A stretch of 29,097 bases of DNA. Origin: an uncultured Porphyromonadaceae bacterium (GTDB lineage: Bacteria > Bacteroidota > Bacteroidia > Bacteroidales > Muribaculaceae). The notes beneath the pieces are model-generated. The model did no database searches, had not been told where the DNA came from, and was given only the letters and a program-made list of their open reading frames with translations. Numbering within the stretch: position 1 is the stretch's first letter; each line of letters begins with the position of its first letter. Location of the stretch: assembly GCA_900544305.1 (NCBI GenBank), contig UQUV01000036.1, forward strand, positions 1 through 29,097, read 5' to 3'. The position numbers and the translations under genes are program-made. Below are positions 1 through 8,811 of this stretch, in pieces.

Positions 1-12
1 CATTTTATTTAC

Positions 13-50
13 TGCCAGAGCCGCTTAGGCTTGGCTAATTTTTAACGAAC
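13..50 (+). terminator. Possible imperfect hairpin, rightward terminator
   Basis: GCCA-AGCC (with one bulged G) can pair with GGCTTGGC across a short loop at about 15-36, followed by TAATTTTT. In the plus orientation this resembles an intrinsic terminator for a gene left of the window. It is also just downstream of the glycyl-tRNA synthetase stop on the minus strand, but no U-tract follows in that direction. Weak support. Confidence 0.3.
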
Positions 51-87
51 TATTGAAAAATTAGAGAGAGGATAATTATAGCGTTTA

Positions 88-1629
88 TTAGAGCAGCTTT
101 TTGAGCAACTCCTTCATGCTGACTTCCTTGTCGATGATGGATTGAAGCTCGTCGATGCTGACGCGTTTCTGCTCCATCGTGTCGCGGTGGCGGATAGTCA
201 CGGTGTTGTCTTCCAATGTCTGGTGGTCAACAGTGATACAGAACGGTGTACCTACTGCATCCTGACGGCGGTAGCGCTTGCCGATAGAATCCTTTTCGTC
301 GTATTGTACCTTGTAGTCGAACTTCAGCATGTCCACGATTTCGCGGGCCTTGTCAGGCAGACCGTCCTTGCGTACGAGCGGCATAACGGCAGCCTTGATT
401 GGAGCCAACGGAGCCGGCAGGTGAAGTACAACGCGGGTTTCACCGTTTTCGAGCTTTTCTTCTTCGAATGATGAAGCGAATACAGAAAGGAACATACGGT
501 CAACACCGATAGATGTTTCAATAACGTACGGAGTGTAGGATTCGTTCAGTTCTGGATCAAAATATTGGATTTTCTTGCCTGAGAACTTCTCGTGGTTGCC
601 GAGGTCGAAGTTTGTACGAGAGTGAATACCTTCCACTTCCTTGAATCCGAACGGCATGAGGAATTCGATGTCGGTTGCGGCGTTGGCATAGTGAGCCAGC
701 TTTTCGTGGTCGTGGTAGCGGTATTTTTCGTCACCGAGGCCGAGAGCCTTGTGCCATTTCAAGCGGGTTTCTTTCCATTTTGCAAACCATTTGAGTTCTT
801 CACCCGGACGAACGAAGAACTGCATTTCCATCTGTTCGAATTCGCGCATACGGAAGATGAACTGGCGTGCAACGATTTCGTTACGGAATGCCTTACCGAT
901 TTGTGCGATACCGAACGGAATGCGCATACGGCCTGTTTTCTGTACGTTCAGGTAGTTTACGAAGATACCCTGAGCCGTTTCCGGACGGAGATAAACCTTC
1001 ATGGAACCGTCGGCAGTACTTCCCATTTCAGTAGAGAACATGAGGTTGAACTGACGAACTTCTGTCCAGTTCTTGGTTCCGGAAATCGGACATACGATTT
1101 CGTAGTCGAGGATGATTTGGCGGAGTTCTTCGAGGTTCATGTCGTTCATCGCAGCAGCGTAGCGTTCGTGCAGCTCGTTGCGTTTTGCCACATGTTCGAG
1201 AACGCGCGGATTTGTTTCGCGGAACATTTTTTCGTCGAAGCTGTCGCCGAATTTCTTGGCAGCCTTAGCCACTTCCTTGTTGATTTTATCGTCGTATTTT
1301 GCGATTTCGTCTTCGATAAGGACGTCGGCGCGGTAGCGTTTCTTAGAGTCACGGTTGTCAATCAACGGGTCGTTGAAAGCATCAACGTGTCCGGAAGCCT
1401 TCCAGATAGTCGGGTGCATGAAGATAGCAGAGTCAATGCCCACAATGTTTTCGTTCAATTGTGTCATTGCATCCCACCAGTAGCGTTTGATGTTATTTTT
1501 CAATTCAACGCCGTTCTGACCGTAGTCGTAAACAGCTGAAAGTCCGTCGTAGATTTCGCTGGAAGGAAATACGAATCCGTATTCTTTTGCGTGAGCGACA
1601 ATCTTTTTAAACAAATCTTCTTGTGCCAT
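88..1629 (-). CDS. glyS: Glycine--tRNA ligase (single-chain, alpha2 type)
   Basis: This cytoplasmic class II aminoacyl-tRNA synthetase charges tRNA-Gly with glycine. The 513-residue length fits the single-polypeptide homodimer found in Bacteroidetes, archaea and eukaryotes, not the alpha2beta2 enzyme of E. coli. Visible signatures are the N-terminal catalytic entry (VFPSSEIYDGLSAVYDYG), motif 2 (FRNEIVARQ...FRMREFEQMEMQFF), motif 3 (TSIGVDRMFLSVF) and a C-terminal anticodon-binding domain starting near APIKAAVMPLV. The start at 1629 gives MAQEDLFKKIV and is the natural N-terminus. The gene is transcribed divergently from parC. It has a leader of more than 100 nt containing two small hairpins, described separately. 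Nothing suggests truncation. The gene symbol for this type varies between databases (glyS or glyQS). Confidence 0.96.
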   Translation of the reverse strand: MAQEDLFKKIVAHAKEYGFVFPSSEIYDGLSAVYDYGQNGVELKNNIKRYWWDAMTQLNENIVGIDSAIFMHPTIWKASGHVDAFNDPLIDNRDSKKRYRADVLIEDEIAKYDDKINKEVAKAAKKFGDSFDEKMFRETNPRVLEHVAKRNELHERYAAAMNDMNLEELRQIILDYEIVCPISGTKNWTEVRQFNLMFSTEMGSTADGSMKVYLRPETAQGIFVNYLNVQKTGRMRIPFGIAQIGKAFRNEIVARQFIFRMREFEQMEMQFFVRPGEELKWFAKWKETRLKWHKALGLGDEKYRYHDHEKLAHYANAATDIEFLMPFGFKEVEGIHSRTNFDLGNHEKFSGKKIQYFDPELNESYTPYVIETSIGVDRMFLSVFASSFEEEKLENGETRVVLHLPAPLAPIKAAVMPLVRKDGLPDKAREIVDMLKFDYKVQYDEKDSIGKRYRRQDAVGTPFCITVDHQTLEDNTVTIRHRDTMEQKRVSIDELQSIIDKEVSMKELLKKLL

Positions 1630-1689
1630 TTTTTATTGTAGTTTCTGTTTTCTTATTCTTGTGATTGGGGAGGTTGCCGCATTGGGCGG

Positions 1690-1771
1690 GACAGCTCTCG
1701 GAATCGGTCGGTGAATTCGGGCTGTCGGCACGCAGAATTGGCATTCTCCACGATTTTAAAGTGCAAAGTAA
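1690..1771 (-). promoter_or_regulatory. glyS leader: two hairpins and possible -7 element
   Basis: On the minus strand a TACTTTG element (complement of 1764-1770) resembles a shortened Bacteroidetes -7 box. Downstream lie two inverted repeats: a 5-bp stem AGAAT/ATTCT at 1734-1747 with loop TGGC, and a 6-bp stem GACAGC/GCTGTC pairing 1690-1695 with 1721-1726. Together they would place a structured leader of roughly 130 nt before the glyS start. The -7 box deviates from TAnnTTTG, so the promoter call is tentative. Confidence 0.35.
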
Positions 1772-1902
1772 ATGATTTTTTTCGATTTTATTCTTATTTT
1801 TGCAAGAGCAAAACCCTGAAATTGTAAATATTTGGTAAATAACACCCTTTTTTAACGACTAAACGCATTCAGGGGCAAGGATATCCATCGTAAATTTTTG
1901 AA

Positions 1903-4569
1903 ATGAAAGACGAAAATATTGAAGAACTGGATGATGCAGCAGATGTTGCGGGCGAAGCTTCGTTGCATTCATCTTATCAAGTGCCTAAAGAAAAAAATAT
2001 GTACCTGTCGGGAATGTACCAGAACTGGTTTCTCGACTACGCTTCGTATGTGATTCTCGAACGTGCCGTGCCTCATATCCTCGACGGACTGAAGCCGGTG
2101 CAGCGGCGTATTCTGCATTCGATGAAGGAAACCGACGACGGACGTTTCAACAAGGTGGCGAACATCGTGGGACATACGATGCAGTATCACCCTCACGGTG
2201 ACGCTTCCATCGGCGATGCGCTCGTGCAGCTCGGACAGAAGGATCTGCTTGTGGAATGCCAGGGTAACTGGGGTAACATTCTTACGGGAGACAGTGCCGC
2301 TGCTCCCCGTTACATCGAAGCACGTCTGTCGGAATTTGCGTTGGAAACGGTGTTCAATCCGAAAACGACGGAGTGGACAATGTCCTACGACGGACGAAAG
2401 GCGGAACCGCTGATTCTGCCGGTGAAGTTCCCGTTGCTTTTGGTGCAGGGTGCCGAAGGTATCGCAGTCGGACTTTCGTCGAAAATCCTTCCCCATAACT
2501 TCAACGAACTGCTGGATGCAGCCATTGCCTATCTGCGTGGCGAAGAGTTTGCGCTCTATCCCGATTTCCCGACGGGAGGCTATATCGACGTGTCGAAGTA
2601 CAACGACGGCGAGCGCGGCGGTTCGGTGCGCGTGCGTGCCAAGATTGAAAAAATCGACAATAAAACGCTGGAAATTACCGACATCCCATTCGGAAAAACA
2701 ACCGGAACGCTTATCGAGTCGATAATCAAGGCGCAGGAAAAGGGAAAAATCAAGGTGCGCCGTGTGGACGACAATACCGCGGAACATGCCGACATTATCG
2801 TGCATCTGATTCCGGGCACGTCGAGTGACCGTGCCATCGACGCGCTCTATGCGTTTACCGACTGTGAAGTCAGCATTTCGCCCAACTGCTGTGTGATTTC
2901 CGAACAGAAGCCGCTGTTCCTCAAGGTGAGCGACGTGCTGCGCAGTAGTGTCGACAATACGAAGGAACTGCTGCGCCGCGAGCTGGAAATACAGCGCGGC
3001 GAACTGATGGAAAGCCTGCTTTACGCTTCGTTGGAGAAAATCTTCATCGAAGAACGGATTTACAAGGATAAAGAATACGAACAGAGTGCGAACCTCGATA
3101 TGGCTGTGGCTCATATCGACAAGCGCCTGACCCCCTATAAGGCTGATTTTGTGCGTGAAATCACGCGCGACGACATTCTCCGCCTGTTGGAAATTAAGAT
3201 GGGACGTATCCTGCGTTTCAACAGCGAAAAGGCCGACAATTATATCGAGTCGCTGAAAGAAAAGGTGAAGGAAATCGACCATCATCTGGCTACGCTCGTC
3301 GACTATACAATTGCCTGGTACGAAAAATTGAAGAAGAAATACGGTGCTGCCTATCCGCGCCGCACCGAAATCCGCAGTTTCGACAACATCGAGGCAGCGA
3401 AAGTGGCGGAAGCCAACGAAAAGCTGTATATCAACCGCGAGGACGGCTTTATCGGTACGGGATTGAAGAAGGACGAGTTTGTGTGCAACTGTTCGGATAT
3501 GGACGATATTATCGTTTTCTTCAAGGACGGAAAGTATAAGGTGGTGAAAGTGGCCGACAAACTGTATGTGGGCAAGAATGTGCTGTATCTCAACGTGTTC
3601 AAGCGCAACGACCAGCGTACTATCTATAACCTCGTCTACCAGAACGGCAAGGGCGGAACTACCTACATGAAACGTTTTGCCGTAACGGGCATCACCCGCG
3701 ACAAGGAATACGACATGATGCAGGGCGAGAAGGGGTCGAAAATCTGGTGGTTCTCGGCCAATCCTAACGGCGAGGCGGAAACTCTCCGCGTGACGCTGAA
3801 GGAAAAGCCCCGCTTGAAAGTGCTCCAGTTCGACATCAGCTTTGCCGATTTGGCCATCAAAGGCCGTCAGTCGCTGGGCAATATCGTGACGAAAAACGAG
3901 GTACACCGCATTTCGCTGAAGGAGCGCGGCGTTTCGACGCTCGGTGGCCGTGAGGTGTGGTTCGACTGGGATGTGCTCCGCCTGAACTACGATGGCCGCG
4001 GCCAGTCGTTGGGCGAATTCAATCCGACTGACCAGGTGCTCGTCATACTGAAGAGCGGCGAGTTCTACATGAGCTCGTTCGACTTGAGCAACCACTACGA
4101 AAACAATATACTCCGCATTGAGAAATACCGCGACGGCGTGGTGTGGACAGCCGTACTCAACGATGCCGACCAGGGCTACCCGTACATCAAGCGGTTTACG
4201 TTTGAGCCTTCGTCAAAGAAGCAGAGCTTCATCGGCGAGAATCCGAATTCGGAACTGCTGTTGCTGACCGACGATGTGTATCCGCGTGTGAAAGTGACAC
4301 TTGGCGGTGCCGATGCCTTCCGCGAGCCGCTGATTATTGATGCGGAAGAGTACATCGGAGCGAAGAGCTTCAAAGCGAAGGGTAAACGTCTGACCACGTT
4401 TGCTACCGAAAAAATCGAATGGATTGAACCGCGTGAGGTGCCGGAAGAAGAATTACAGCAACCGGATGTGGATTTGGAGGTAGAAACGGCTGAGGAAGAA
4501 GTAATCAATCAAAATGACGTGCGCGATGAACTGACCGGACAGCAACGTCTGTTTGTCGACGAACTTTAA
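1903..4569 (+). CDS. parC: DNA topoisomerase IV subunit A (ParC-type)
   Basis: This is the DNA-cleaving subunit of a type IIA topoisomerase. It breaks and rejoins duplex DNA during decatenation, together with ParE, whose gene is not in the window. The winged-helix/tower region begins near residue 30. HILDGLKPVQRRILHSM precedes the quinolone-determining loop YHPHGDASIGDAL, and the active-site tyrosine is Tyr137 in APRYIEARLSEF. The 888-residue length and the PHILDGLKPVQRR variant fit Bacteroidales ParC better than GyrA (about 840 aa, PDVRDGLKPVHRR). A C-terminal six-bladed beta-propeller-like region follows a coiled-coil section, and an acidic tail closes the protein. At the position equivalent to E. 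coli GyrA Ser83 the residue is Ala101. A convincing promoter box was not found. The next gene starts 10 bp after the stop, suggesting co-transcription. Confidence 0.93.
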   Translation: MKDENIEELDDAADVAGEASLHSSYQVPKEKNMYLSGMYQNWFLDYASYVILERAVPHILDGLKPVQRRILHSMKETDDGRFNKVANIVGHTMQYHPHGDASIGDALVQLGQKDLLVECQGNWGNILTGDSAAAPRYIEARLSEFALETVFNPKTTEWTMSYDGRKAEPLILPVKFPLLLVQGAEGIAVGLSSKILPHNFNELLDAAIAYLRGEEFALYPDFPTGGYIDVSKYNDGERGGSVRVRAKIEKIDNKTLEITDIPFGKTTGTLIESIIKAQEKGKIKVRRVDDNTAEHADIIVHLIPGTSSDRAIDALYAFTDCEVSISPNCCVISEQKPLFLKVSDVLRSSVDNTKELLRRELEIQRGELMESLLYASLEKIFIEERIYKDKEYEQSANLDMAVAHIDKRLTPYKADFVREITRDDILRLLEIKMGRILRFNSEKADNYIESLKEKVKEIDHHLATLVDYTIAWYEKLKKKYGAAYPRRTEIRSFDNIEAAKVAEANEKLYINREDGFIGTGLKKDEFVCNCSDMDDIIVFFKDGKYKVVKVADKLYVGKNVLYLNVFKRNDQRTIYNLVYQNGKGGTTYMKRFAVTGITRDKEYDMMQGEKGSKIWWFSANPNGEAETLRVTLKEKPRLKVLQFDISFADLAIKGRQSLGNIVTKNEVHRISLKERGVSTLGGREVWFDWDVLRLNYDGRGQSLGEFNPTDQVLVILKSGEFYMSSFDLSNHYENNILRIEKYRDGVVWTAVLNDADQGYPYIKRFTFEPSSKKQSFIGENPNSELLLLTDDVYPRVKVTLGGADAFREPLIIDAEEYIGAKSFKAKGKRLTTFATEKIEWIEPREVPEEELQQPDVDLEVETAEEEVINQNDVRDELTGQQRLFVDEL

Positions 4570-4579
4570 TCATGACGGA

Positions 4580-5446
4580 ATGCAGATGAAGGCAAGAAAA
4601 TGGCTTAGTGTGTTGTTTGTGTTGTTGGCGGCGGTATCCGTAAATGCTGCCGAGGGCGACACCACACTGCTGCGTCTGCGCCAGTCGGCTGTGACGTTCG
4701 ACATCGGCAATACACGAAACCATGACACGTATCTCAGCATTCTGCCTTATTCCGGGCGGCACATGCGGCTAGGCTATGAGTTCATGCGAGCTTCGCGCCG
4801 GCATCCGTTGCAGTGGGTACATCAGGTCAATGCCGGATTCAGCTACGATTCGCCTGTCAATCCTGCGGGCAACAACAAGATGCACACGGTGCTTGCCGAT
4901 ATAGACTGGGGAATGATGCACCGTTGGAACAATGTCTTTACCGACGGTCTGAACCTCTATGCCGGAGGAAATCTTGCGTTTGAAGGCGGATGCACTTATA
5001 ATCCGCGCAATTCCAACAATGTGGCTTCGCCGCATATTTATCTGAATGTCGGGTTGACGGGTATGGCGGTCTACCGTTTCAAGGTGGGCAGGCTTCCGGT
5101 GACGGCCCGCTATCAGCCGACAATACCCGTTGTCGGTGCATACTATCTGCCGGAATACGACCAGAGTTTTTATGAAATCTATCTCGGGAACTATTGGAAC
5201 ACCGCCACTTTCGGCTGGTGGGGCAATCGTTTTGATATGGAAAATCTGCTGACTTTCGACTGGCATTTCGGCTCGACGGCACTGCGTATCGGCTATCGGC
5301 ATAACTTCACCACGCTGTGGGCGAAAAACATCAGCGTGCGCAAGTCGGTTCATGCGCTGGTGTTGGGTGTGGAATGGGAATCGCTCCGCATTCATCCCGT
5401 GAAAGGTCTGTCGGCGAAGGCGAAAATGATTTCAGCCATGTATTAA
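4580..5446 (+). CDS. Exported protein, DUF3316-like, unknown function
   Basis: The encoded protein is about 288 residues with an N-terminal signal peptide (basic MKARKW, hydrophobic LSVLFVLLAAV, cleavage near VNA|AEG). The body is rich in aromatic residues and alternating polar/hydrophobic stretches (LRLGYEF-like, YHIYLNVGL-like), as in periplasmic or outer-membrane beta proteins. Its layout resembles the DUF3316 family of Bacteroidetes, which I name from memory with moderate confidence. A start 27 bp upstream at 4553 overlaps parC. ATG at 4580 (or the in-frame ATG at 4586) is preferred because it lies just after the parC stop and begins directly with the signal peptide. The S41 lipoprotein gene follows after 13 bp, so parC, this gene and the protease likely share a transcript. 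Function is unknown. Confidence 0.8.
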   Translation: MQMKARKWLSVLFVLLAAVSVNAAEGDTTLLRLRQSAVTFDIGNTRNHDTYLSILPYSGRHMRLGYEFMRASRRHPLQWVHQVNAGFSYDSPVNPAGNNKMHTVLADIDWGMMHRWNNVFTDGLNLYAGGNLAFEGGCTYNPRNSNNVASPHIYLNVGLTGMAVYRFKVGRLPVTARYQPTIPVVGAYYLPEYDQSFYEIYLGNYWNTATFGWWGNRFDMENLLTFDWHFGSTALRIGYRHNFTTLWAKNISVRKSVHALVLGVEWESLRIHPVKGLSAKAKMISAMY

Positions 5447-5459
5447 ACCTTCTACTTCT

Positions 5460-6491
5460 ATGAAACGGATTCTATTCTACATATTGGTGATGATTTCAGC
5501 CGTGGGCGGCCTCGTTTCGTGCCACGACATTCCGGAATATGCCGACAATCCGCAGGGCAATTTCGAGGCACTGTGGACGATTCTCGACGAGCATTATTCG
5601 TTTTTCAGCTATAAGGATGTCGACTGGCAGGAAATGAAAGTGAAATACGGGGCGAAAATCAGCCCTACGATGACGGATAGCGAACTGTTCCGCGTGTGCA
5701 GCGACATGCTGAAGGAATTGAAGGATGGACACACGAACCTCAGTTCGTCGTTCGACTATTCCCGTTATTGGATTTGGGAGCAGTATCCGCAGAATTACGA
5801 CGAGCGGCTTATTCAGGAACATTATCTTCGTTTTGACTACATGAGTGCCTGCGGCATTGACTATCAGATTCTTTCCAACAACTTCGGCTATATGCACTAC
5901 GGGTCGTTTTCGTCGACAATCGGCGAGGGCAACCTCGACATGATTTTGGCATATCTTGCTCCTTCCGACGGGCTGATAATTGATGTGCGCGACAATGGCG
6001 GCGGTATATTGACCAATGCCGAAACGCTTGTGAAACGCTTTATCGACAGCCGTATACTCGCCGGTTATATTGCACACAAGACAGGACCGGGCCACGATGA
6101 ATTTTCGGAACCCTATGCCTACTATCTCGACCCGGCACCGTCGAACCGTGTCCGCTATACGAAGCCGGTGGTGGTGCTTTGCAACCGCGCTACGTTCAGT
6201 GCTGCCAACAATTTCGTGTCGATAATGAAAAGTCTGCCGAATGTGCGCATCGTGGGCGACATTACAGGCGGCGGCTGTGGAATGCCGTTCACTTCCGAAT
6301 TACCCAACGGTTGGGGTATCCGTTTCAGTGCCGCGCCGATTTATGATTCCGAAGGCAATCTGACAGAATACGGCACAGCCCCCAGCGACGGCTGCAAGCT
6401 CGATATGTCCGACACCGACAAGGCACAAGGAAAGGACACGATACTCGAACGCGCCTTCGAAGTCCTCGAAGAAATGTGCAACGGGATTTAG
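5460..6491 (+). CDS. S41 family (C-terminal processing) peptidase, lipoprotein
   Basis: This is a predicted envelope serine protease of the tail-specific/S41 class. The signal peptide ends in a lipobox (GLVS|C, Cys21), so the mature protein should be a lipoprotein. An N-terminal helical segment contains LKELKDGHTNL (about 86-94), typical of the S41 amino-terminal part. The catalytic core includes LIIDVRDNGGG (172-182) and VVVLCNRATFSAANNF, placing the nucleophile at Ser247. A downstream GDITGGG segment matches the family. No clear PDZ domain is seen between the two halves, as in the small S41 subgroup of Bacteroidetes. At 343 residues the protein appears intact. It is the last gene before the hairpin at 6545. 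The substrate is unknown. Confidence 0.88.
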   Translation: MKRILFYILVMISAVGGLVSCHDIPEYADNPQGNFEALWTILDEHYSFFSYKDVDWQEMKVKYGAKISPTMTDSELFRVCSDMLKELKDGHTNLSSSFDYSRYWIWEQYPQNYDERLIQEHYLRFDYMSACGIDYQILSNNFGYMHYGSFSSTIGEGNLDMILAYLAPSDGLIIDVRDNGGGILTNAETLVKRFIDSRILAGYIAHKTGPGHDEFSEPYAYYLDPAPSNRVRYTKPVVVLCNRATFSAANNFVSIMKSLPNVRIVGDITGGGCGMPFTSELPNGWGIRFSAAPIYDSEGNLTEYGTAPSDGCKLDMSDTDKAQGKDTILERAFEVLEEMCNGI

Positions 6492-6544
6492 GTTATGGGT
6501 TAGCTTAGGGATTATAGTTGATATTACAATTTGTGGACAAAATA

Positions 6545-6576
6545 AAAAGGAGCACTTTGCGATGCTCCTTTTGTTG
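6545..6576. terminator. Perfect 10-bp hairpin between convergent genes
   Basis: AAAAGGAGCA (6545-6554) pairs perfectly with TGCTCCTTTT (6563-6572) across an 8-nt loop. The A-rich left arm and T-rich right arm let it end transcription from both the parC/S41 run (plus) and the LRR gene (minus), which converge here. Confidence 0.85.
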
Positions 6577-6601
6577 TATGTTAGCGGATGGTATCCGTTA
6601 T

Positions 6602-8620
6602 TTATTTCACTACCTTGAAAGTGTAGGCTTTGTTGCCGTCGATTACGCGGATGATGTACATTCCGTTGGCATCGGCGTTGAGTGAAACTGTTCCGTTGGC
6701 GTTGTTCACCTTGTTGACAAGTGCGCCTGTTGTGCTGAACATTTCAACTGTTGCATTCTGCAAGCCGCCGAGAACTACGTCGAAGCCGTTGGCTGTGTTG
6801 AGAACGAAGCAGTTGCTGCTTTCTACAACAGATACAGAAGATTCTTCTTTCCCAACGAACTGGAGAGTCATTGCCTGGTTCATGACACCTTCGCTGTCCT
6901 TGATGAATCCGGCAGGAAGTTTTACGAAATAGTTGACACCTGCTTCAAGTTTGATAGGCTGAACAAACCCTTCGCCGTATTCGTCCTGCGGGAATACGGA
7001 AACCGTCTTTTTGTCAGCAGAATTGTTGACTGCTATCCAGCCGAAATCTTCTACCGGTTCGCCGTAGATTTCCAAATTTTTGGACACGCTGATTTTCGGA
7101 AGTGAGTTTTCAACGGTAGCTTCTGTCGGGAATGTAATTTCAATCGTACCCAGTTCAGCCAGTTCGGATTCTGTGGCCGGTGTGAATCTGTCAGGGAAGA
7201 AAATCGGAGCTTCCGTGTCAACGATATTGGAGAATTCAGAACCCCAATAAGATGCCTCGTAAGCGGAAAGGCGGCCTTTCGGTACGGAAACGGTCACGTT
7301 GTCGCGGTCGATGTAGCCGAATGGATGGTCACTTTCTTCGTAATAGTCCAAGTAAGCGGGTTCTGCACCGAGGCAGTGTACTTCGGTCAATGCCTTGTCG
7401 AGGAAGAATGCATGGAATCCGATATATTTAAGTGTGGTCGGCAGTGTTACAGACTGAAGTTGTTCGCATTGTGCCATAACACCGTCGTAAAGCGTTGTCA
7501 TTCCTTCCGGGAAAGCAAATGTGGTGAACTTTGTGCCGGCAAGTGCCTGTTCGCCCATGAAGAGCAGTGAAGCCGGAGTGTTCATTTCAGCGAGAGACGA
7601 GAGGGTGAAAGCGAAGTTGTCGAATGCGCGCATGGTTTCCGGCAAGGTGATTTTCTGGATTTGTGCTCCATAGAATGCACCACCACCGATACCTCTACAT
7701 TCGTCGAGTACGGTGTATTCTGTTGCGCCCATCGTAGGATAGGCCGTGAGGATAAGACCGTCTTTGGTATATATGACACCGTCAACACCCTTGAAGTGCG
7801 TGTTGTTTTCGTCAACGGTGAAGGTCGTTATTTGAGTTTGTCCGAAAGTGGAATTGCCGATTGTTTCCACATTGGCAGGAATATTGACACTTGTCAGGCC
7901 TGCTTGGAGGAAAACATTGTCTTCAAGGGTTTTCAACGATTCAGGCAGTGTGATTTCAGTCAGTTTCGGGCATTGGCGGAAAGCTCCGTCGTAAAGCGTT
8001 TCCAATCCTTCATTGAGGGTAACTTTCGTCAATTGTTCACAAAGTTGGAAAGCATTGTTGCCGATGCTTTTGCAAGTGCCAGGGATTGTGATTTCCGTCA
8101 GAGGCACTTTGTAGAATGCTCCATTGCCGATAGATGTATACTGGCCTTTGATTTCGATGTTAGTCATTGAGGAGTTGCGTGCGAAACAGCTTTCCGGAAT
8201 AACGGTTACACCGGCAGGAACAACAACATTGTTCAAAGCGTCGTTGTAGGCAAGTGCATAACGGCCAAGAGTTGTGAGGGTTTCAGGAAGAACAACTTCA
8301 GCCAAAGCGTCGTTTGAGTAGATTGCTGTTTCTTTCAGTTCTGTTACGCCCTCAGGAAGAACAAGTTTTGTCAGGTCTGACCATTTGATAGCTTCTTCTT
8401 CCACCGAAGTCACGCTATAGGTTTTACCTTCGTTCTCAACTTCGGACGGAACTGACAATTCCGTAGCCGTAAATTCATTGGTAAGTCCGCTGAGGCCGAC
8501 TGTTGTTTCACCGGTGACAATGTATTCTACATTGTCGACTACAAATGTTGTAGTTGCTTCTTGTGCGAATGCCGCAGAAGTCAAAGATGCAGCAAAGAAT
8601 AGAGTAAAAATCTTCTTCAT
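6602..8620 (-). CDS. BspA-type leucine-rich repeat surface protein with T9SS sorting domain
   Basis: The protein of 672 residues begins with a signal peptide (MKKIFTLFFAASLTSAAFAQ). From about residue 70 to 440 it carries repeated LRR_5/BspA-type units of the form 'LTEITLPESLKTLEDNVF', which build an elongated binding surface. These are followed by a region of beta-sandwich character (about 480-595). It ends in a Por-secretion C-terminal sorting domain: ATVEMFSTTGALVNKV ... GMYIIRVIDGNKAYTFKVVK. The tail implies export across the outer membrane by the type IX system and surface attachment or release. BspA-like proteins are known for adhesion to host proteins or other bacteria; the ligand here cannot be inferred. 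It appears to be a single-gene unit, with a -7 element at 8648-8655 and the bidirectional hairpin at 6545 downstream. Confidence 0.9.
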   Translation of the reverse strand: MKKIFTLFFAASLTSAAFAQEATTTFVVDNVEYIVTGETTVGLSGLTNEFTATELSVPSEVENEGKTYSVTSVEEEAIKWSDLTKLVLPEGVTELKETAIYSNDALAEVVLPETLTTLGRYALAYNDALNNVVVPAGVTVIPESCFARNSSMTNIEIKGQYTSIGNGAFYKVPLTEITIPGTCKSIGNNAFQLCEQLTKVTLNEGLETLYDGAFRQCPKLTEITLPESLKTLEDNVFLQAGLTSVNIPANVETIGNSTFGQTQITTFTVDENNTHFKGVDGVIYTKDGLILTAYPTMGATEYTVLDECRGIGGGAFYGAQIQKITLPETMRAFDNFAFTLSSLAEMNTPASLLFMGEQALAGTKFTTFAFPEGMTTLYDGVMAQCEQLQSVTLPTTLKYIGFHAFFLDKALTEVHCLGAEPAYLDYYEESDHPFGYIDRDNVTVSVPKGRLSAYEASYWGSEFSNIVDTEAPIFFPDRFTPATESELAELGTIEITFPTEATVENSLPKISVSKNLEIYGEPVEDFGWIAVNNSADKKTVSVFPQDEYGEGFVQPIKLEAGVNYFVKLPAGFIKDSEGVMNQAMTLQFVGKEESSVSVVESSNCFVLNTANGFDVVLGGLQNATVEMFSTTGALVNKVNNANGTVSLNADANGMYIIRVIDGNKAYTFKVVK

Positions 8621-8647
8621 AAAAACAAAGTTTAGTAGTTGCTATTG

Positions 8648-8655
8648 CAAATATA
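8648..8655 (-). promoter_or_regulatory. -7 element for the LRR protein gene
   Basis: The minus strand reads TATATTTG, an exact match to the Bacteroidetes -7 consensus TAnnTTTG, 28 bp upstream of the start codon. No TTG lies at the usual 19-21 bp upstream spacing, so the -33 box is weak or absent. Confidence 0.55.
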
Positions 8656-8730
8656 TGCATTTTATTTCAAAAATGCATAAAAAGCTACCATTGTTTAATT
8701 TCTAATTCGGGAAAAATATCAAATGAAAAT

Positions 8731-8769
8731 AAAAGTGCCGTTCCTCGTTAAAGAAAGAACGGCACTTTT
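8731..8769 (-). terminator. 13-bp hairpin terminator of the rhomboid/M3 operon
   Basis: AAAAGTGCCGTTC (8731-8743) pairs perfectly with GAACGGCACTTTT (8757-8769) around a 13-nt loop. In the minus orientation it ends in TTTTATTTT. A second, smaller perfect hairpin, CAAGAGCC/GGCTCTTG with loop GGGC (8782-8801), lies between the M3 peptidase stop and this terminator. Confidence 0.85.
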
Positions 8770-8811
8770 CATGCTTTTTTTCAAGAGCCGGGCGGCTCTT
8801 GGTGTATGTGC

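Noticed and set aside
1825..1834. TAAATATTTG upstream of parC considered as its -7 box
   Set aside because: The spacing within the box is two bases too long for TAnnTTTG, and the nearest TTG is not at the right distance.
1969..4095. A 708-codon open frame on the minus strand opposite parC
   Set aside because: Its product has no recognisable domain, and the plus-strand frame encodes clear topoisomerase motifs throughout. It is a mirror frame of a codon-biased gene.
8782..8801. Perfect 8-bp hairpin considered as a terminator of the M3 peptidase
   Set aside because: On the minus strand it is followed by a run of A, not T. The real terminator is the 13-bp hairpin further on.
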